Of a stretch of 22,328 nucleotides of DNA, positions 1-6,974 are shown one piece after another. The notes under the pieces were generated by a model. The model ran no database searches. It saw nothing but the letters and a program-made list of their open reading frames with translations, and was not told the DNA's origin. The stretch lies in the NCBI RefSeq assembly GCF_943912325.1, contig NZ_CALTTX010000042.1:1-22328 (forward strand), given 5' to 3'. The stretch comes from an uncultured Microbacterium sp. (GTDB lineage Bacteria > Actinomycetota > Actinomycetes > Actinomycetales > Microbacteriaceae). Position numbers and translations under genes: made by a program. The stretch's first letter is position 1. Each line of letters begins with the position of its first letter.

Positions 1-327
1 GACCCGCACACTCCGCGCGATCGGCGCTGGATCGGCAGCGTGACCGGCGGCTCGCTCTACCTGCTCGTGGGGCTCGGCGCCGGCTTCGCGACCGCCCTCG
101 TCTCGGCGAGCCCGCCCGTGCTCATCGAGGCCGTTGCGGGGCTCGCGCTGATGCCCGCCCTCGTCACGGCGATCACGGGCGCGCTCGAAGAACCCCGCTC
201 GCGCCTCGTCGCGATCGGCACGTTCCTCGTCGTCGCGTCGGGCGTCGCCGTCGGCGGGTTCGGCTCAGCGTTCTGGGGGCTCGTGGTCGGAGCCGTGCTG
301 TGGTTCGTCGTGCCTCGGCGCGACTGA
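1..327 (+). CDS. benE: BenE-family benzoate/H+ symporter, C-terminal part (5' end outside window)
   Basis: This is the last 108 codons of a gene whose start lies upstream of the window. The reading frame is open from base 1 and ends at TGA 325-327. The visible protein begins DPHTPRDRRWIGSVTGG and continues with three hydrophobic stretches separated by short loops. The pattern HxDPxxRRW..., then PPVLIEAVAGLALMPAL, then TFLVVASGVAVGGFGSAFWG is the signature I recognise from the C-terminal end of BenE benzoate transporters, which are inner-membrane proton symporters for benzoate. An ATG at 40 lies inside the conserved region and is not the start. The gene converges on dcp with 67 bases between the stops. 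No aromatic-degradation genes are visible beside it, so the substrate rests on family resemblance alone. Confidence 0.8.
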   Translation, partial: DPHTPRDRRWIGSVTGGSLYLLVGLGAGFATALVSASPPVLIEAVAGLALMPALVTAITGALEEPRSRLVAIGTFLVVASGVAVGGFGSAFWGLVVGAVLWFVVPRRD

Positions 328-394
328 CGGTGCGGCGGAACAGGGCAGCGCACTCCGGCGGCGCCTAGCCGCGCCCGTCAGGCCGCGCCGAGCG

Positions 395-2467
395 TTACGC
401 CGTCAGGCCGCGACGCGTGAGGAGCGGGTCGATCGAGGCATCCCGTCCCCGAAAATCGCGGTAGGCCTCGAGCGGATCCTTCGAGCCGCCGACCCCGAGC
501 AGCCGCTCGCGGAAGCGGTCGCCGCCCGCGCGCGCGAGCCCGCCGTTGTTGCGGAACCACTCGACCGTGTCGGCGTCGAGCACCTCGCTCCAGATGTACG
601 AGTAGTAGCCCGCGCTGTAACCACCCGAGAAGATGTGCGCGAAGTACGTCGACGAGTACCGCGTCGGCACGAGTGGGTTGAGCAGGCCGATCGCGGCGAG
701 CGCCTCGGACTCGAACCGCTCGACATCCTGCGCGGCGTCAACGCCCGCGACATCGAGCGAATGCCACGCCTGATCGAGCCATGCGGCAGCGAGGTACTCG
801 CTCGTGCCGAAGCCCTGATTGAAGGTCTCGGAACCCTGCAGTCGCTCGACGACGTCGGCCGCAAGCGGCTCGCCCGTCTCGATGTGGCGCGCGTAGTTCG
901 CGAGCACCTCGGGCCAGAAGATCCACATCTCGTTGACCTGGCTCGGGAACTCGACGAAGTCGCGATACACCGCGGTGCCCGCGAAGTACGGGTACGTCAC
1001 GGTCGCGAACAGCCCGTGCAGGGCGTGCCCGAACTCGTGGAAGAGGGTTGTGACGTCGTCGAGCGTCAACAGCGTCGGCGTGCCCGCGGCGGGCTTTGCG
1101 ACGTTGAGGTTGTTGAGCACGACGGGGGCCTGACCCGTCAGTGCCGACTGCGCGACGAGCGAGTTCATCCAGGCGCCGCCGCGCTTGGTATCGCGCGTGT
1201 AGAGGTCGAGTACGTAGAGCCCGAGCGTCGAACCGTCGGCCTCGCGCACCTCGAACGTGCGGGCATCGGGGTGATACGTCGGCAGGTCGGGCCGCTCGAC
1301 GAACTCGACGCCGTAGAGCCGGTTCGCGGCGAAGAACACGCCGTCCTGCAGCACGCGCTCGGCCTCGAACCAGGGGCGCAGCGCCGCCGTGTCGAGATCG
1401 AGCGTGGCCTTGCGCACCTTCTCGGTGTAGAACGCCCAGTCGTGTGCTTCGAGGGGGAAGGATGCTTCGCCTGCGGCCGCTTGCTCGTCGTCAGCGATCC
1501 GCTGCAGAGCCTCCGCCTCGGCGTGAGCGTTCCGTGCCGCGGGAGCCGCAAGGCGGAACAGCAACTCGCGGACGGCCTCGGGGGAACCCGCGGTCTCGTC
1601 GGATGTGACGTAGGCGGCGTGCGACGCGTGGCCGAGCAGCGCCGCGCGCTCGGCGCGGAGGCGGGCGATCTCGCGCAGCACGCGCCGGTTGTCGTTGGCG
1701 CCATCCCGGCGGCCGCGCGAGCGTGAGGCATCCATGATGCGCTTGCGGCTCTCGCGGTTCGTCAGCGACGCGAGGTACGGATGCCCCGTGAACAGCGTCA
1801 GCGTGACGAGGTACTTGCCCTCGTGGCCGCGCTCGGTAGCAGCGTGCGCGGTTGCCGACAGTTCGCCCGCGCTCAGTCCGTCGAGCTCCGCTGCGTCGTC
1901 GAAGAGCACCGCGAGCTCGTTCGTGTCGTGCAGCAGGTTCTTCTCGAACGTGGTCGTGAGGGTCGACAGCCGCGCATTCAGCTCGGTCAGGCGCGTCTTC
2001 GCTTCATCGTCGAGGCCCGCTCCCGCGTGCGTCATCTCGGTGAAGCGGCGCTCGATGAGGTAGCGCTGCTCGGCGCTCAGGTGCGTCAGTTGGTCGAGCT
2101 GCTCGTGCAGCATGCGGATGCGGGCGTAGAGCGCCGCGTCGAGCGTGATCGCGTCGGTGTGCGCCGAGTACAGCGGTGCAAGCTCTTCGTCGATCGCCTG
2201 GATCTCGGGCGAGGCGTCGGCCGATGACACCGTGTAGAACGCCCGAGCCACGGCATCCAATCGCCTGCCCGACTGTTCGAGGCGCTCGAGCGTGTTCTCG
2301 AACGTCGGCATCGAACGGACCCGCGTGATCGCGTCGACCTCGGCGCGCTGCTCAGCGAACGCCGCGCGGAATGCCGGCAGGTAGTGCTCGGGCCGGATCG
2401 CCGCGTAGTCGGGCAGATCGAAGGGGCGCGTCGAGGGCGCGAGCAGGGGATTGGTGTCGCTGGGCAT
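395..2467 (-). CDS. dcp: M3-family peptidyl-dipeptidase (dipeptidyl carboxypeptidase)
   Basis: Zinc metallopeptidase of 690 aa, the usual length of Dcp, which removes C-terminal dipeptides from peptides in the cytoplasm or periplasm. The zinc motif HEFGHALHGLF places ligands H477 and H481 and catalytic E478. The third ligand is probably E506 in DFVEFPSQ. The N-terminal FDLPDYAAIRPEHYLPAF is the conserved start of the M3A family. The frame stays open upstream to 2599, but the start at 2467 (MPSDTNPLL) is preferred because those extra 44 residues are Arg-rich and overlap the 82-aa gene. It also has an AAGAGAA ribosome site that overlaps the preceding stop. It is the last gene of the valS - 82-aa ORF - dcp unit, only 11 bases after the small gene. 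No signal peptide is visible, so it is probably cytoplasmic. Confidence 0.95.
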   Translation of the reverse strand: MPSDTNPLLAPSTRPFDLPDYAAIRPEHYLPAFRAAFAEQRAEVDAITRVRSMPTFENTLERLEQSGRRLDAVARAFYTVSSADASPEIQAIDEELAPLYSAHTDAITLDAALYARIRMLHEQLDQLTHLSAEQRYLIERRFTEMTHAGAGLDDEAKTRLTELNARLSTLTTTFEKNLLHDTNELAVLFDDAAELDGLSAGELSATAHAATERGHEGKYLVTLTLFTGHPYLASLTNRESRKRIMDASRSRGRRDGANDNRRVLREIARLRAERAALLGHASHAAYVTSDETAGSPEAVRELLFRLAAPAARNAHAEAEALQRIADDEQAAAGEASFPLEAHDWAFYTEKVRKATLDLDTAALRPWFEAERVLQDGVFFAANRLYGVEFVERPDLPTYHPDARTFEVREADGSTLGLYVLDLYTRDTKRGGAWMNSLVAQSALTGQAPVVLNNLNVAKPAAGTPTLLTLDDVTTLFHEFGHALHGLFATVTYPYFAGTAVYRDFVEFPSQVNEMWIFWPEVLANYARHIETGEPLAADVVERLQGSETFNQGFGTSEYLAAAWLDQAWHSLDVAGVDAAQDVERFESEALAAIGLLNPLVPTRYSSTYFAHIFSGGYSAGYYSYIWSEVLDADTVEWFRNNGGLARAGGDRFRERLLGVGGSKDPLEAYRDFRGRDASIDPLLTRRGLTA

Positions 2468-2478
2468 CAGGTTCTCTT

Positions 2479-2727
2479 TCACGCGAATTCGTCGTCGATG
2501 TCGTGCCGCACGACCGCCGTGCCGTCGGCGTCGAGGGTCACGATGACCCCCGTCTCGAGCTCGGCGACGGGGCGGCGCTCGAGAAAGGTGAGCGTCCACC
2601 GGGGCCGCGGCTGGCCGAGGTCATCGCCCGGGATCGATGCGTCGACCCCCGCGATCGCCGCACGGATCGATACGGGCACCGCCGCGGGCGGCTCGTCGCC
2701 GCTCGTCCATCGGGTTCCGAGTTGCAT
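2479..2727 (-). CDS. 82-aa conserved-looking protein of unknown function, between valS and dcp
   Basis: I do not recognise a named family. The protein begins MQLGTRWTSGDEPPAAVP and is acidic, with the short conserved-looking stretch RWTLTFLERRPVAEL in the middle and an Asp-rich C-terminus (DIDDEFA). It has no membrane segment or signal peptide. The ATG is strongly supported: a full AGGAGG lies six bases upstream (2733-2738, inside the end of valS), and the valS stop TGA is followed after a single base by this ATG. That arrangement implies translational coupling to valS. The frame could be extended upstream to 2877, but the extra 50 residues are Arg/Ser-rich shadow of valS. Its fixed place behind valS suggests a role tied to translation or amino-acid supply, but this is only inference. 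Confidence 0.8.
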   Translation of the reverse strand: MQLGTRWTSGDEPPAAVPVSIRAAIAGVDASIPGDDLGQPRPRWTLTFLERRPVAELETGVIVTLDADGTAVVRHDIDDEFA

Positions 2728-2728
2728 G

Positions 2729-5323
2729 TCAGACCTCCTGCGGGGCGAGTTCGATCGCGTCGACGCGCAGCGCGTCGGAGTGGTCTTCGACGAGCTCGAG
2801 CGTCTCGATCCGGCCGACGGCCTTGAGATCGGCGGATGCCTCGGTGAGAGCCCGGATCTTGGCCTGCGGGCCGGCAATTCGGGCGCTCTGCACGGGAGTC
2901 TTTTGCGACGCCTTGGCCTCGGTCTTGGTGCGGCGCACCGTGATGAGAGCCTCGCTCGCTGCCGTCAGCACGGCGGGGTCGCCGTCGATTCCGGTAGCGG
3001 TCGGCCACGCGGCAGTGTGCACCGAGCCCTCGCGGAACCACGACCACACCTCTTCGGTCGCGAACACGATCGTCGGGGCGAAGAGGCGCAGCAGAGCGTC
3101 GAGAGCAGTGCGCAGAGCGAGAGCGGCGGATGCTTGACCCGGATCGTTCTCGTCGTAGGCGCGCTCTTTTACGAGCTCGAGGTAGTCGTCGCAGAAGGTC
3201 CAGAAGAACTGCTCGGTCACTTCGAGGGCACGCGCGTGGTCGTACGCGTCGAACGCGCGCGTCGCCTCGGCGATCACCGCGTCGAGCGTCGCGAGCATGC
3301 TGCGGTCGAGCGCCTCGGTCACGACGGTCTGCACGTCGGCGTCTTCCGGAACGGGGAAGCCGAGCACGAACTTCGCCGCGTTGAGGATCTTGATCGCGAG
3401 TCGCCGCCCGATCTTCACCTGCGTCGGGTTCTGCGGATCGAAGGCCGCGTCGGTGCCGAGCCGGCTCGAGGCCGCCCAGTACCGCACGGCATCCGATCCG
3501 TGTGCCTGCAGAATGTCGGCCGGCGTGACGACGTTGCCCTTCGACTTCGACATCTTCTTGCGGTCAGGGTCGACGATGAAGCCCGAGATCGCGGCATCCG
3601 TCCACGGCGCGCGTCCGTCTTGCAAGACGCTCCGCAGCATCGTCGAGAACAACCACGTGCGGATGATGTCTTGCCCCTGCGGGCGCAGGTCGAACGGCGC
3701 GACGAGACTCCACAGCTCTTCGTCGCTCTGCCAGCCGCCCGCGAGCTGCGGCGTGAGCGACGAGGTCGCCCACGTGTCGAAGATGTCTTGCTCGGCCTCG
3801 AATCCGCCCGGCACGCCGCGCTGCGACTCGTCGTAGCCCGCGGGCGCGTCGACCGTCGGGTCGACTGGCAGTTGGCCGCGCTCGGGCGTGATGACGCGGT
3901 CGTAGTCGCGCTCTCCCTCGGCGTCGAGGCCGTACCAGAGCGGGATCGGCACGCCGAAGAAGCGCTGGCGCGAAACGAGCCAGTCGCCGGTGAGCCCGTT
4001 GGTCCAGTTCTCGTAGCGCACGCGCATGAAATCGGGATGCCACGTCACTTCGCGGCCCTTCGCGATCAGCTCGTCGCGGAGCGCCTCGTCGCGAGCACCG
4101 TTGCGCAGGTACCACTGGCGCGTCGAGACGATCTCGAGCGGACGGTCACCCTTCTCGAAGAACTTCACGGGGTGCGTGATGGGCTTCGGGTCGCCGATCA
4201 GCTCGCCCGACGCCTGCAGCAGCTCGACGACGGCCTTCTTGGCGCTGAACACGGTCTTGCCCGCGATTTCGGCGTAGGCGGTGCGCCCGGCATCCGTCAC
4301 GATCGCCTCGGGAGCGTCGGCCACGAAGCGGCCGTCCTTGCCGATGATCGTGCGGTTCGGCAGGTTGAGCTCACGCCACCAGATGATGTCGGTGACGTCG
4401 CCGAAGGTACAGATCATGGCGATGCCCGAGCCCTTGTCGGGCTGCGCGAGGGGGTGCGCGAGCACGGGCACCTCGACGCCGAAGAGGGGGCTCATTGCGG
4501 TCGTGCCGAAGAGCGGCTGGTAGCGCGCGTCATCAGGATGGGCAACGAGTGCGACACACGCCGCGAGCAGTTCGGGGCGCGTCGTCTCGATGAAGACGTC
4601 CTCGCCGCCGGGGCGGTGGAAAGCGAGGCGGTGATAGGCGCCGGGCTGCTCGCGGTCTTCGAGCTCGGCCTGCGCGATCGCGGAGCGGAAGTCGACATCC
4701 CACAGCGTCGGCGCGAGGTCCTGGTAGGCCTCGCCGCGCTCGAGGTTCTCGAGGAACGCCAGCTGGCTCACGCGGATAGTGTCGTCCGAGATCGTGCGGT
4801 AGGTCTGCGTCCAATCGACCGAGAGCCCGAGGTCGCGCCACAGCGCCTCGAACAGCTTCTCGTCTTCGATCGTGAGTTTTTCGCACAGCTCGATGAAGTT
4901 GCGGCGGCTGATCGGCACCTGGTCGGCCGCGCGCGAGGACTTGTTGTCGCCGCCCTCGTACGGGGGCGTGAACTCCGGCACGTACGGCAGAGTCGGATCG
5001 CAGCGCACGCCGTAGTAGTTCTGCACGCGGCGCTCGGTCGGCAGGCCGTTGTCGTCCCACCCCATCGGGTAGAAGGGCACCTTGCCGCGCATCCGCTCGA
5101 AGCGCACCTTCACGTCGGTGTGCGTGTAGCTGAACACGTGCCCGATGTGCAGAGAGCCCGAGGCCGTCGGCGGCGGTGTGTCGACCGAGAACACGCCTGC
5201 GCGACCGGCTGTGCGCGCGGCATCCCGATCGAATCGGTACGTGCCCTCGCGGGTCCACGCCTCATCCCACTTGGTTTCGAGGCCCTCCAGGGCAGGCTTT
5301 TCGGGAATGGATGCATCGGCCAT
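2729..5323 (-). CDS. valS: Valine--tRNA ligase, type 2 (short actinobacterial/archaeal form)
   Basis: Class I aminoacyl-tRNA synthetase of 864 aa that charges tRNA-Val in the cytoplasm. The HIGH motif is at residues 59-62 (SGSLHIGHVFSYTHTD) and the ATP-binding KMSKS at 590-594. Between them lies the CP1 editing domain, including GDVTDIIWWRELNLP. The sequence MGWDDNGLPTERRVQNYYG and the lack of the C-terminal coiled-coil arm seen in longer bacterial ValRS match the type 2 subfamily. The start at 5323 (MADASIPEKPALEGLE) has a GAGGAG ribosome site just upstream. A further 39 codons are open, but they run through the probable promoter and are rejected. It heads an operon with the 82-aa gene and dcp. 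A TAGACT -10-like element sits about 60 bases upstream. Confidence 0.97.
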   Translation of the reverse strand: MADASIPEKPALEGLETKWDEAWTREGTYRFDRDAARTAGRAGVFSVDTPPPTASGSLHIGHVFSYTHTDVKVRFERMRGKVPFYPMGWDDNGLPTERRVQNYYGVRCDPTLPYVPEFTPPYEGGDNKSSRAADQVPISRRNFIELCEKLTIEDEKLFEALWRDLGLSVDWTQTYRTISDDTIRVSQLAFLENLERGEAYQDLAPTLWDVDFRSAIAQAELEDREQPGAYHRLAFHRPGGEDVFIETTRPELLAACVALVAHPDDARYQPLFGTTAMSPLFGVEVPVLAHPLAQPDKGSGIAMICTFGDVTDIIWWRELNLPNRTIIGKDGRFVADAPEAIVTDAGRTAYAEIAGKTVFSAKKAVVELLQASGELIGDPKPITHPVKFFEKGDRPLEIVSTRQWYLRNGARDEALRDELIAKGREVTWHPDFMRVRYENWTNGLTGDWLVSRQRFFGVPIPLWYGLDAEGERDYDRVITPERGQLPVDPTVDAPAGYDESQRGVPGGFEAEQDIFDTWATSSLTPQLAGGWQSDEELWSLVAPFDLRPQGQDIIRTWLFSTMLRSVLQDGRAPWTDAAISGFIVDPDRKKMSKSKGNVVTPADILQAHGSDAVRYWAASSRLGTDAAFDPQNPTQVKIGRRLAIKILNAAKFVLGFPVPEDADVQTVVTEALDRSMLATLDAVIAEATRAFDAYDHARALEVTEQFFWTFCDDYLELVKERAYDENDPGQASAALALRTALDALLRLFAPTIVFATEEVWSWFREGSVHTAAWPTATGIDGDPAVLTAASEALITVRRTKTEAKASQKTPVQSARIAGPQAKIRALTEASADLKAVGRIETLELVEDHSDALRVDAIELAPQEV

Positions 5324-5385
5324 GGGGTCTCCTCGCGATATGTGCGGCACTGTGTGAGCGTGCCTGAGTGTGGGATTGTCGGGAC

Positions 5386-5391
5386 AGTCTA
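5386..5391 (-). promoter_or_regulatory. Probable -10 element for valS
   Basis: On the minus strand this reads TAGACT, fitting the actinobacterial TANNNT -10. It would start a transcript near 5379, leaving a leader of about 55 bases before the valS ATG. No TTGACA-like box is visible at 16-18 bases; that position is occupied by the hairpin behind ycnI. I saw no T-box features (no specifier-loop stem and no terminator) in this short leader. Confidence 0.4.
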
Positions 5392-5408
5392 CAAGGCGAT
5401 GGCGGGGA

Positions 5409-5443
5409 GGGGTGGGGCCGCGCGTCGAGCACGGCCCCACCCC
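5409..5443 (-). terminator. Hairpin behind ycnI, probable terminator
   Basis: A perfect 12-bp inverted repeat (GGGGTGGGGCCG at 5409-5420, CGGCCCCACCCC at 5432-5443) with an 11-base loop begins ten bases past the ycnI stop. There is no T-run after it on the minus strand, as is common for actinobacterial terminators, so efficiency is uncertain. It separates ycnI from the valS promoter. Confidence 0.65.
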
Positions 5444-5452
5444 GGATCCCGG

Positions 5453-6169
5453 TCAGCTGCGGCGCGAGCGGAGCGCGACCACGAGTGCGCCGGCGCCGAG
5501 CACGAGGCCCGCGGCGCCCAGCACGACGCCCGTGACCGCGAGTGGGGACGCCGCGGATGCCTCGGTCGAGGACGCCTCGGCGTGATCCCCGTCGCCGTCG
5601 CCGTCATCGTGGCCGCCGTGCCCGTCGCCCGCGACCGCCGCGCCGACCGCAACGGTCGGGGCGGGGGAGTCGAGCGATTCGGGGTCTTGGCCGTCGGCCG
5701 CGATCTGTGTCCACTCCGTCGAACCCGTCTCGCACGTCTGCACGACCGGGAAGGCGACGGTGGTGTTCGCGAGCGAGGCGTCAAAGCGGGCCTGCACCTC
5801 GAGGGCGGAGCGCAGGCCGCCCGCAATCGGGCTGTCAGCGGTGTAGACGACGTGGCTCACCGAGCCGTCGGCATCGCGCTGCTCGGTGATCGACCAGCCG
5901 GCCGTGATCGTGGGGGCGACGTTGAGCACGCCCTTCGGGATCGTGATGTCGATCGCCGTCGTGGGTGATTCTTCGCAGCCGTGGCTGAATGCGAACGTCA
6001 GCACGGTGTAGGTCCCCGCGTCGGCCGCGCCGGGCGAGACGCTGACGTGAGCGCTGGCCGCGAGCGGGGCGGCGAGCACGAGGCCGCCCGCGAGCAGCGC
6101 GCCGCCGAGAGCGTAGACGCCGCGGCGGCGACGTGCGGGGGAGGTGGTGGTGGGCAGGGTCGAGTGCAT
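5453..6169 (-). CDS. ycnI: YcnI-family (DUF1775) exported protein, probable copper-binding
   Basis: Protein of 238 aa. An N-terminal basic stretch (RRRR, 13-16) and hydrophobic core form a signal peptide with a likely cut at A40|H41 (AASA|HVSVSP), so the mature protein would begin with His. In the studied Bacillus YcnI, that N-terminal His helps bind Cu(II). The DUF1775 core follows: HGCEESPTTAIDITIPKG, GW at 91-92, and C65 and C146, which probably form a disulfide. After it comes an Asp/Gly/His-rich linker (about 176-194, GHGGHDDGDGDGDH), a hydrophobic anchor and a C-terminal RSRRS. It is therefore probably held on the outer face of the membrane. The ATG at 6169 has an AAGGAA ribosome site. 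It lies downstream of a His/Met-rich membrane protein on the same strand, the usual type of neighbour for this family. A copper role is inferred from the family. Confidence 0.9.
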   Translation of the reverse strand: MHSTLPTTTSPARRRRGVYALGGALLAGGLVLAAPLAASAHVSVSPGAADAGTYTVLTFAFSHGCEESPTTAIDITIPKGVLNVAPTITAGWSITEQRDADGSVSHVVYTADSPIAGGLRSALEVQARFDASLANTTVAFPVVQTCETGSTEWTQIAADGQDPESLDSPAPTVAVGAAVAGDGHGGHDDGDGDGDHAEASSTEASAASPLAVTGVVLGAAGLVLGAGALVVALRSRRS

Positions 6170-6191
6170 GGAAATTCCTTCGTCAAAGAGA

Positions 6192-6213
6192 GCGGCGCAC
6201 GGTGAGGCGCCGC
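6192..6213 (-). terminator. Stem-loop between the membrane gene and ycnI
   Basis: GCGGCGC (6192-6198) and GCGCCGC (6207-6213) form a perfect 7-bp stem with an 8-base loop. On the minus strand it is followed by TCTCTTTG, a modest T-rich tail. It begins 20 bases after the membrane-gene stop and ends about 17 bases before the ycnI ribosome site. It could terminate or reduce read-through into ycnI, or protect a processed ycnI message. Confidence 0.5.
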
Positions 6214-6232
6214 AGCAAGAGATGCGCTCGCG

Positions 6233-6889
6233 TCAGAAAGCGAGTGCGGGGATGGCGGAGACGAAGGATGCCGGGGGTCCCCGCCGCCGGATCGCCCAAC
6301 TGCGCGGGGAATCGACGAAAGCACGGACACGTGCCGCGACCCGCGTCGCCGTGATCCCGAGCGGGGAGGGGTCCTGAACGCGTCGCACCCGTGCCGCGAC
6401 CCACCGCACAACGGCGGCGACCGCTTGCTCGCCGAACGCGATCGCGATCGTCGCGACGAGGGCGGCAGCGGCGTGCGCGGCGAGCATGCCGGCATCCATC
6501 GTCGACATCATCGCGCCCGCCCCGGGCGTCATCGGCGACAGGAAGGGCAGCAGAGTGTGCGTGTGGACGCCCGACGCCGCCGGTACAGCGAGGGGAGTGC
6601 TGCCGAGCACCGAGAACGACGCGTGCAGCGCGAGTTGCGCGGCGCCGACGGCACCCGCGATCCCGACGACACGCAATCGCGCGCCCGAGAGCACGAGCGC
6701 GAGCAGCGTTGCGACGGGCCATGCCGCGATCGCGCAGGCGACCAGCAGCCATGCAGGCGGGGCCTCGCCGCCACCGATCGTGTGCGAGAGCGCCGCCAGC
6801 ACCACCGCGACCGCCGACGAGCCTGCACCGCGCAGCGCGGCTACGCGTCGGGCGCGCATCGCGGTCGGGGTGGGCAGTCGCCGGGGCAC
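6233..6889 (-). CDS. His/Met-rich integral membrane protein, partner of YcnI (function unknown)
   Basis: Protein of 218 aa with four likely membrane segments (about 23-38, 46-67, 73-95 and 132-160) and a basic C-terminal tail. The loop between the third and fourth segments, and the start of the fourth, hold H109, H111, M120, M127, M128, M131, M135 and H139. H36 and H89 lie in or near segments 1 and 3. The pattern MDAGMLAAHAAAAL....GE resembles small unnamed membrane proteins I have seen encoded beside DUF1775 genes in actinobacteria. Metal (copper) handling is inferred from the residues and the neighbour. Start: GTG at 6889, placed six bases after a TACGAT element and perhaps leaderless; the ATG at 6859 is the alternative. 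It is divergent from the site-2 protease gene. Confidence 0.75.
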   Translation of the reverse strand: MPRRLPTPTAMRARRVAALRGAGSSAVAVVLAALSHTIGGGEAPPAWLLVACAIAAWPVATLLALVLSGARLRVVGIAGAVGAAQLALHASFSVLGSTPLAVPAASGVHTHTLLPFLSPMTPGAGAMMSTMDAGMLAAHAAAALVATIAIAFGEQAVAAVVRWVAARVRRVQDPSPLGITATRVAARVRAFVDSPRSWAIRRRGPPASFVSAIPALAF

Positions 6890-6895
6890 CCTGTC

Positions 6896-6901
6896 ATCGT
6901 A
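6896..6901 (-). promoter_or_regulatory. -10 element for the membrane-protein gene, possibly leaderless
   Basis: The minus strand reads TACGAT, then GACAGG, then the GTG at 6889. A six-base gap from a TANNNT box to the start codon would put the transcript start at the GTG itself. No ribosome site is present before this GTG or the later ATG. The box overlaps the first of the three 15-bp repeats. Confidence 0.4.
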
Positions 6902-6941
6902 TGGCGTGTCTTCGTATCGCGAGTCCTCGTATGGCGAGCGG
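6897..6941. repeat. Three tandem 15-bp direct repeats in a divergent promoter region
   Basis: The units are TCGTATGGCGTGTCT (6897-6911), TCGTATCGCGAGTCC (6912-6926) and TCGTATGGCGAGCGG (6927-6941). All share TCGTAT(G/C)GCG and they are in perfect 15-base register. They lie between the GTG of the membrane-protein gene (6889) and the start of the site-2 protease gene (6975). On the minus strand each unit contains TACGA, and the first overlaps the likely -10. They may be binding sites for a regulator, or a slippage-made array. Confidence 0.85.
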
Positions 6942-6962
6942 CCGATTCAAAGGCACGCGCGC

Positions 6963-6968
6963 TAGCGT
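6963..6968 (+). promoter_or_regulatory. -10 element for the site-2 protease gene, possibly leaderless
   Basis: TAGCGT followed by the six bases GATGCG and then the GTG start at 6975. No Shine-Dalgarno sequence is visible. The nearest -35-like sequence (TTCAAA, 6946-6951) is only 11 bases away, which is too close for a standard pair, so the assignment rests on the -10 and spacing. Confidence 0.4.
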
Positions 6969-6974
6969 GATGCG

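Noticed and set aside
376..412. 12-base direct repeat CGTCAGGCCGCG at 376 and 401
   Set aside because: One copy lies inside the end of dcp and it is short, GC-rich and non-symmetrical; chance is likely.
5324..5385. Possible T-box or riboswitch in the valS leader
   Set aside because: The leader is only about 55 bases with no specifier stem, T-box sequence or terminator.
2384..5968. 1194-codon open frame antisense to valS
   Set aside because: High-GC shadow: it is Arg/Glu/Val-rich, resembles no family, and lies opposite the well-defined valS and part of ycnI.
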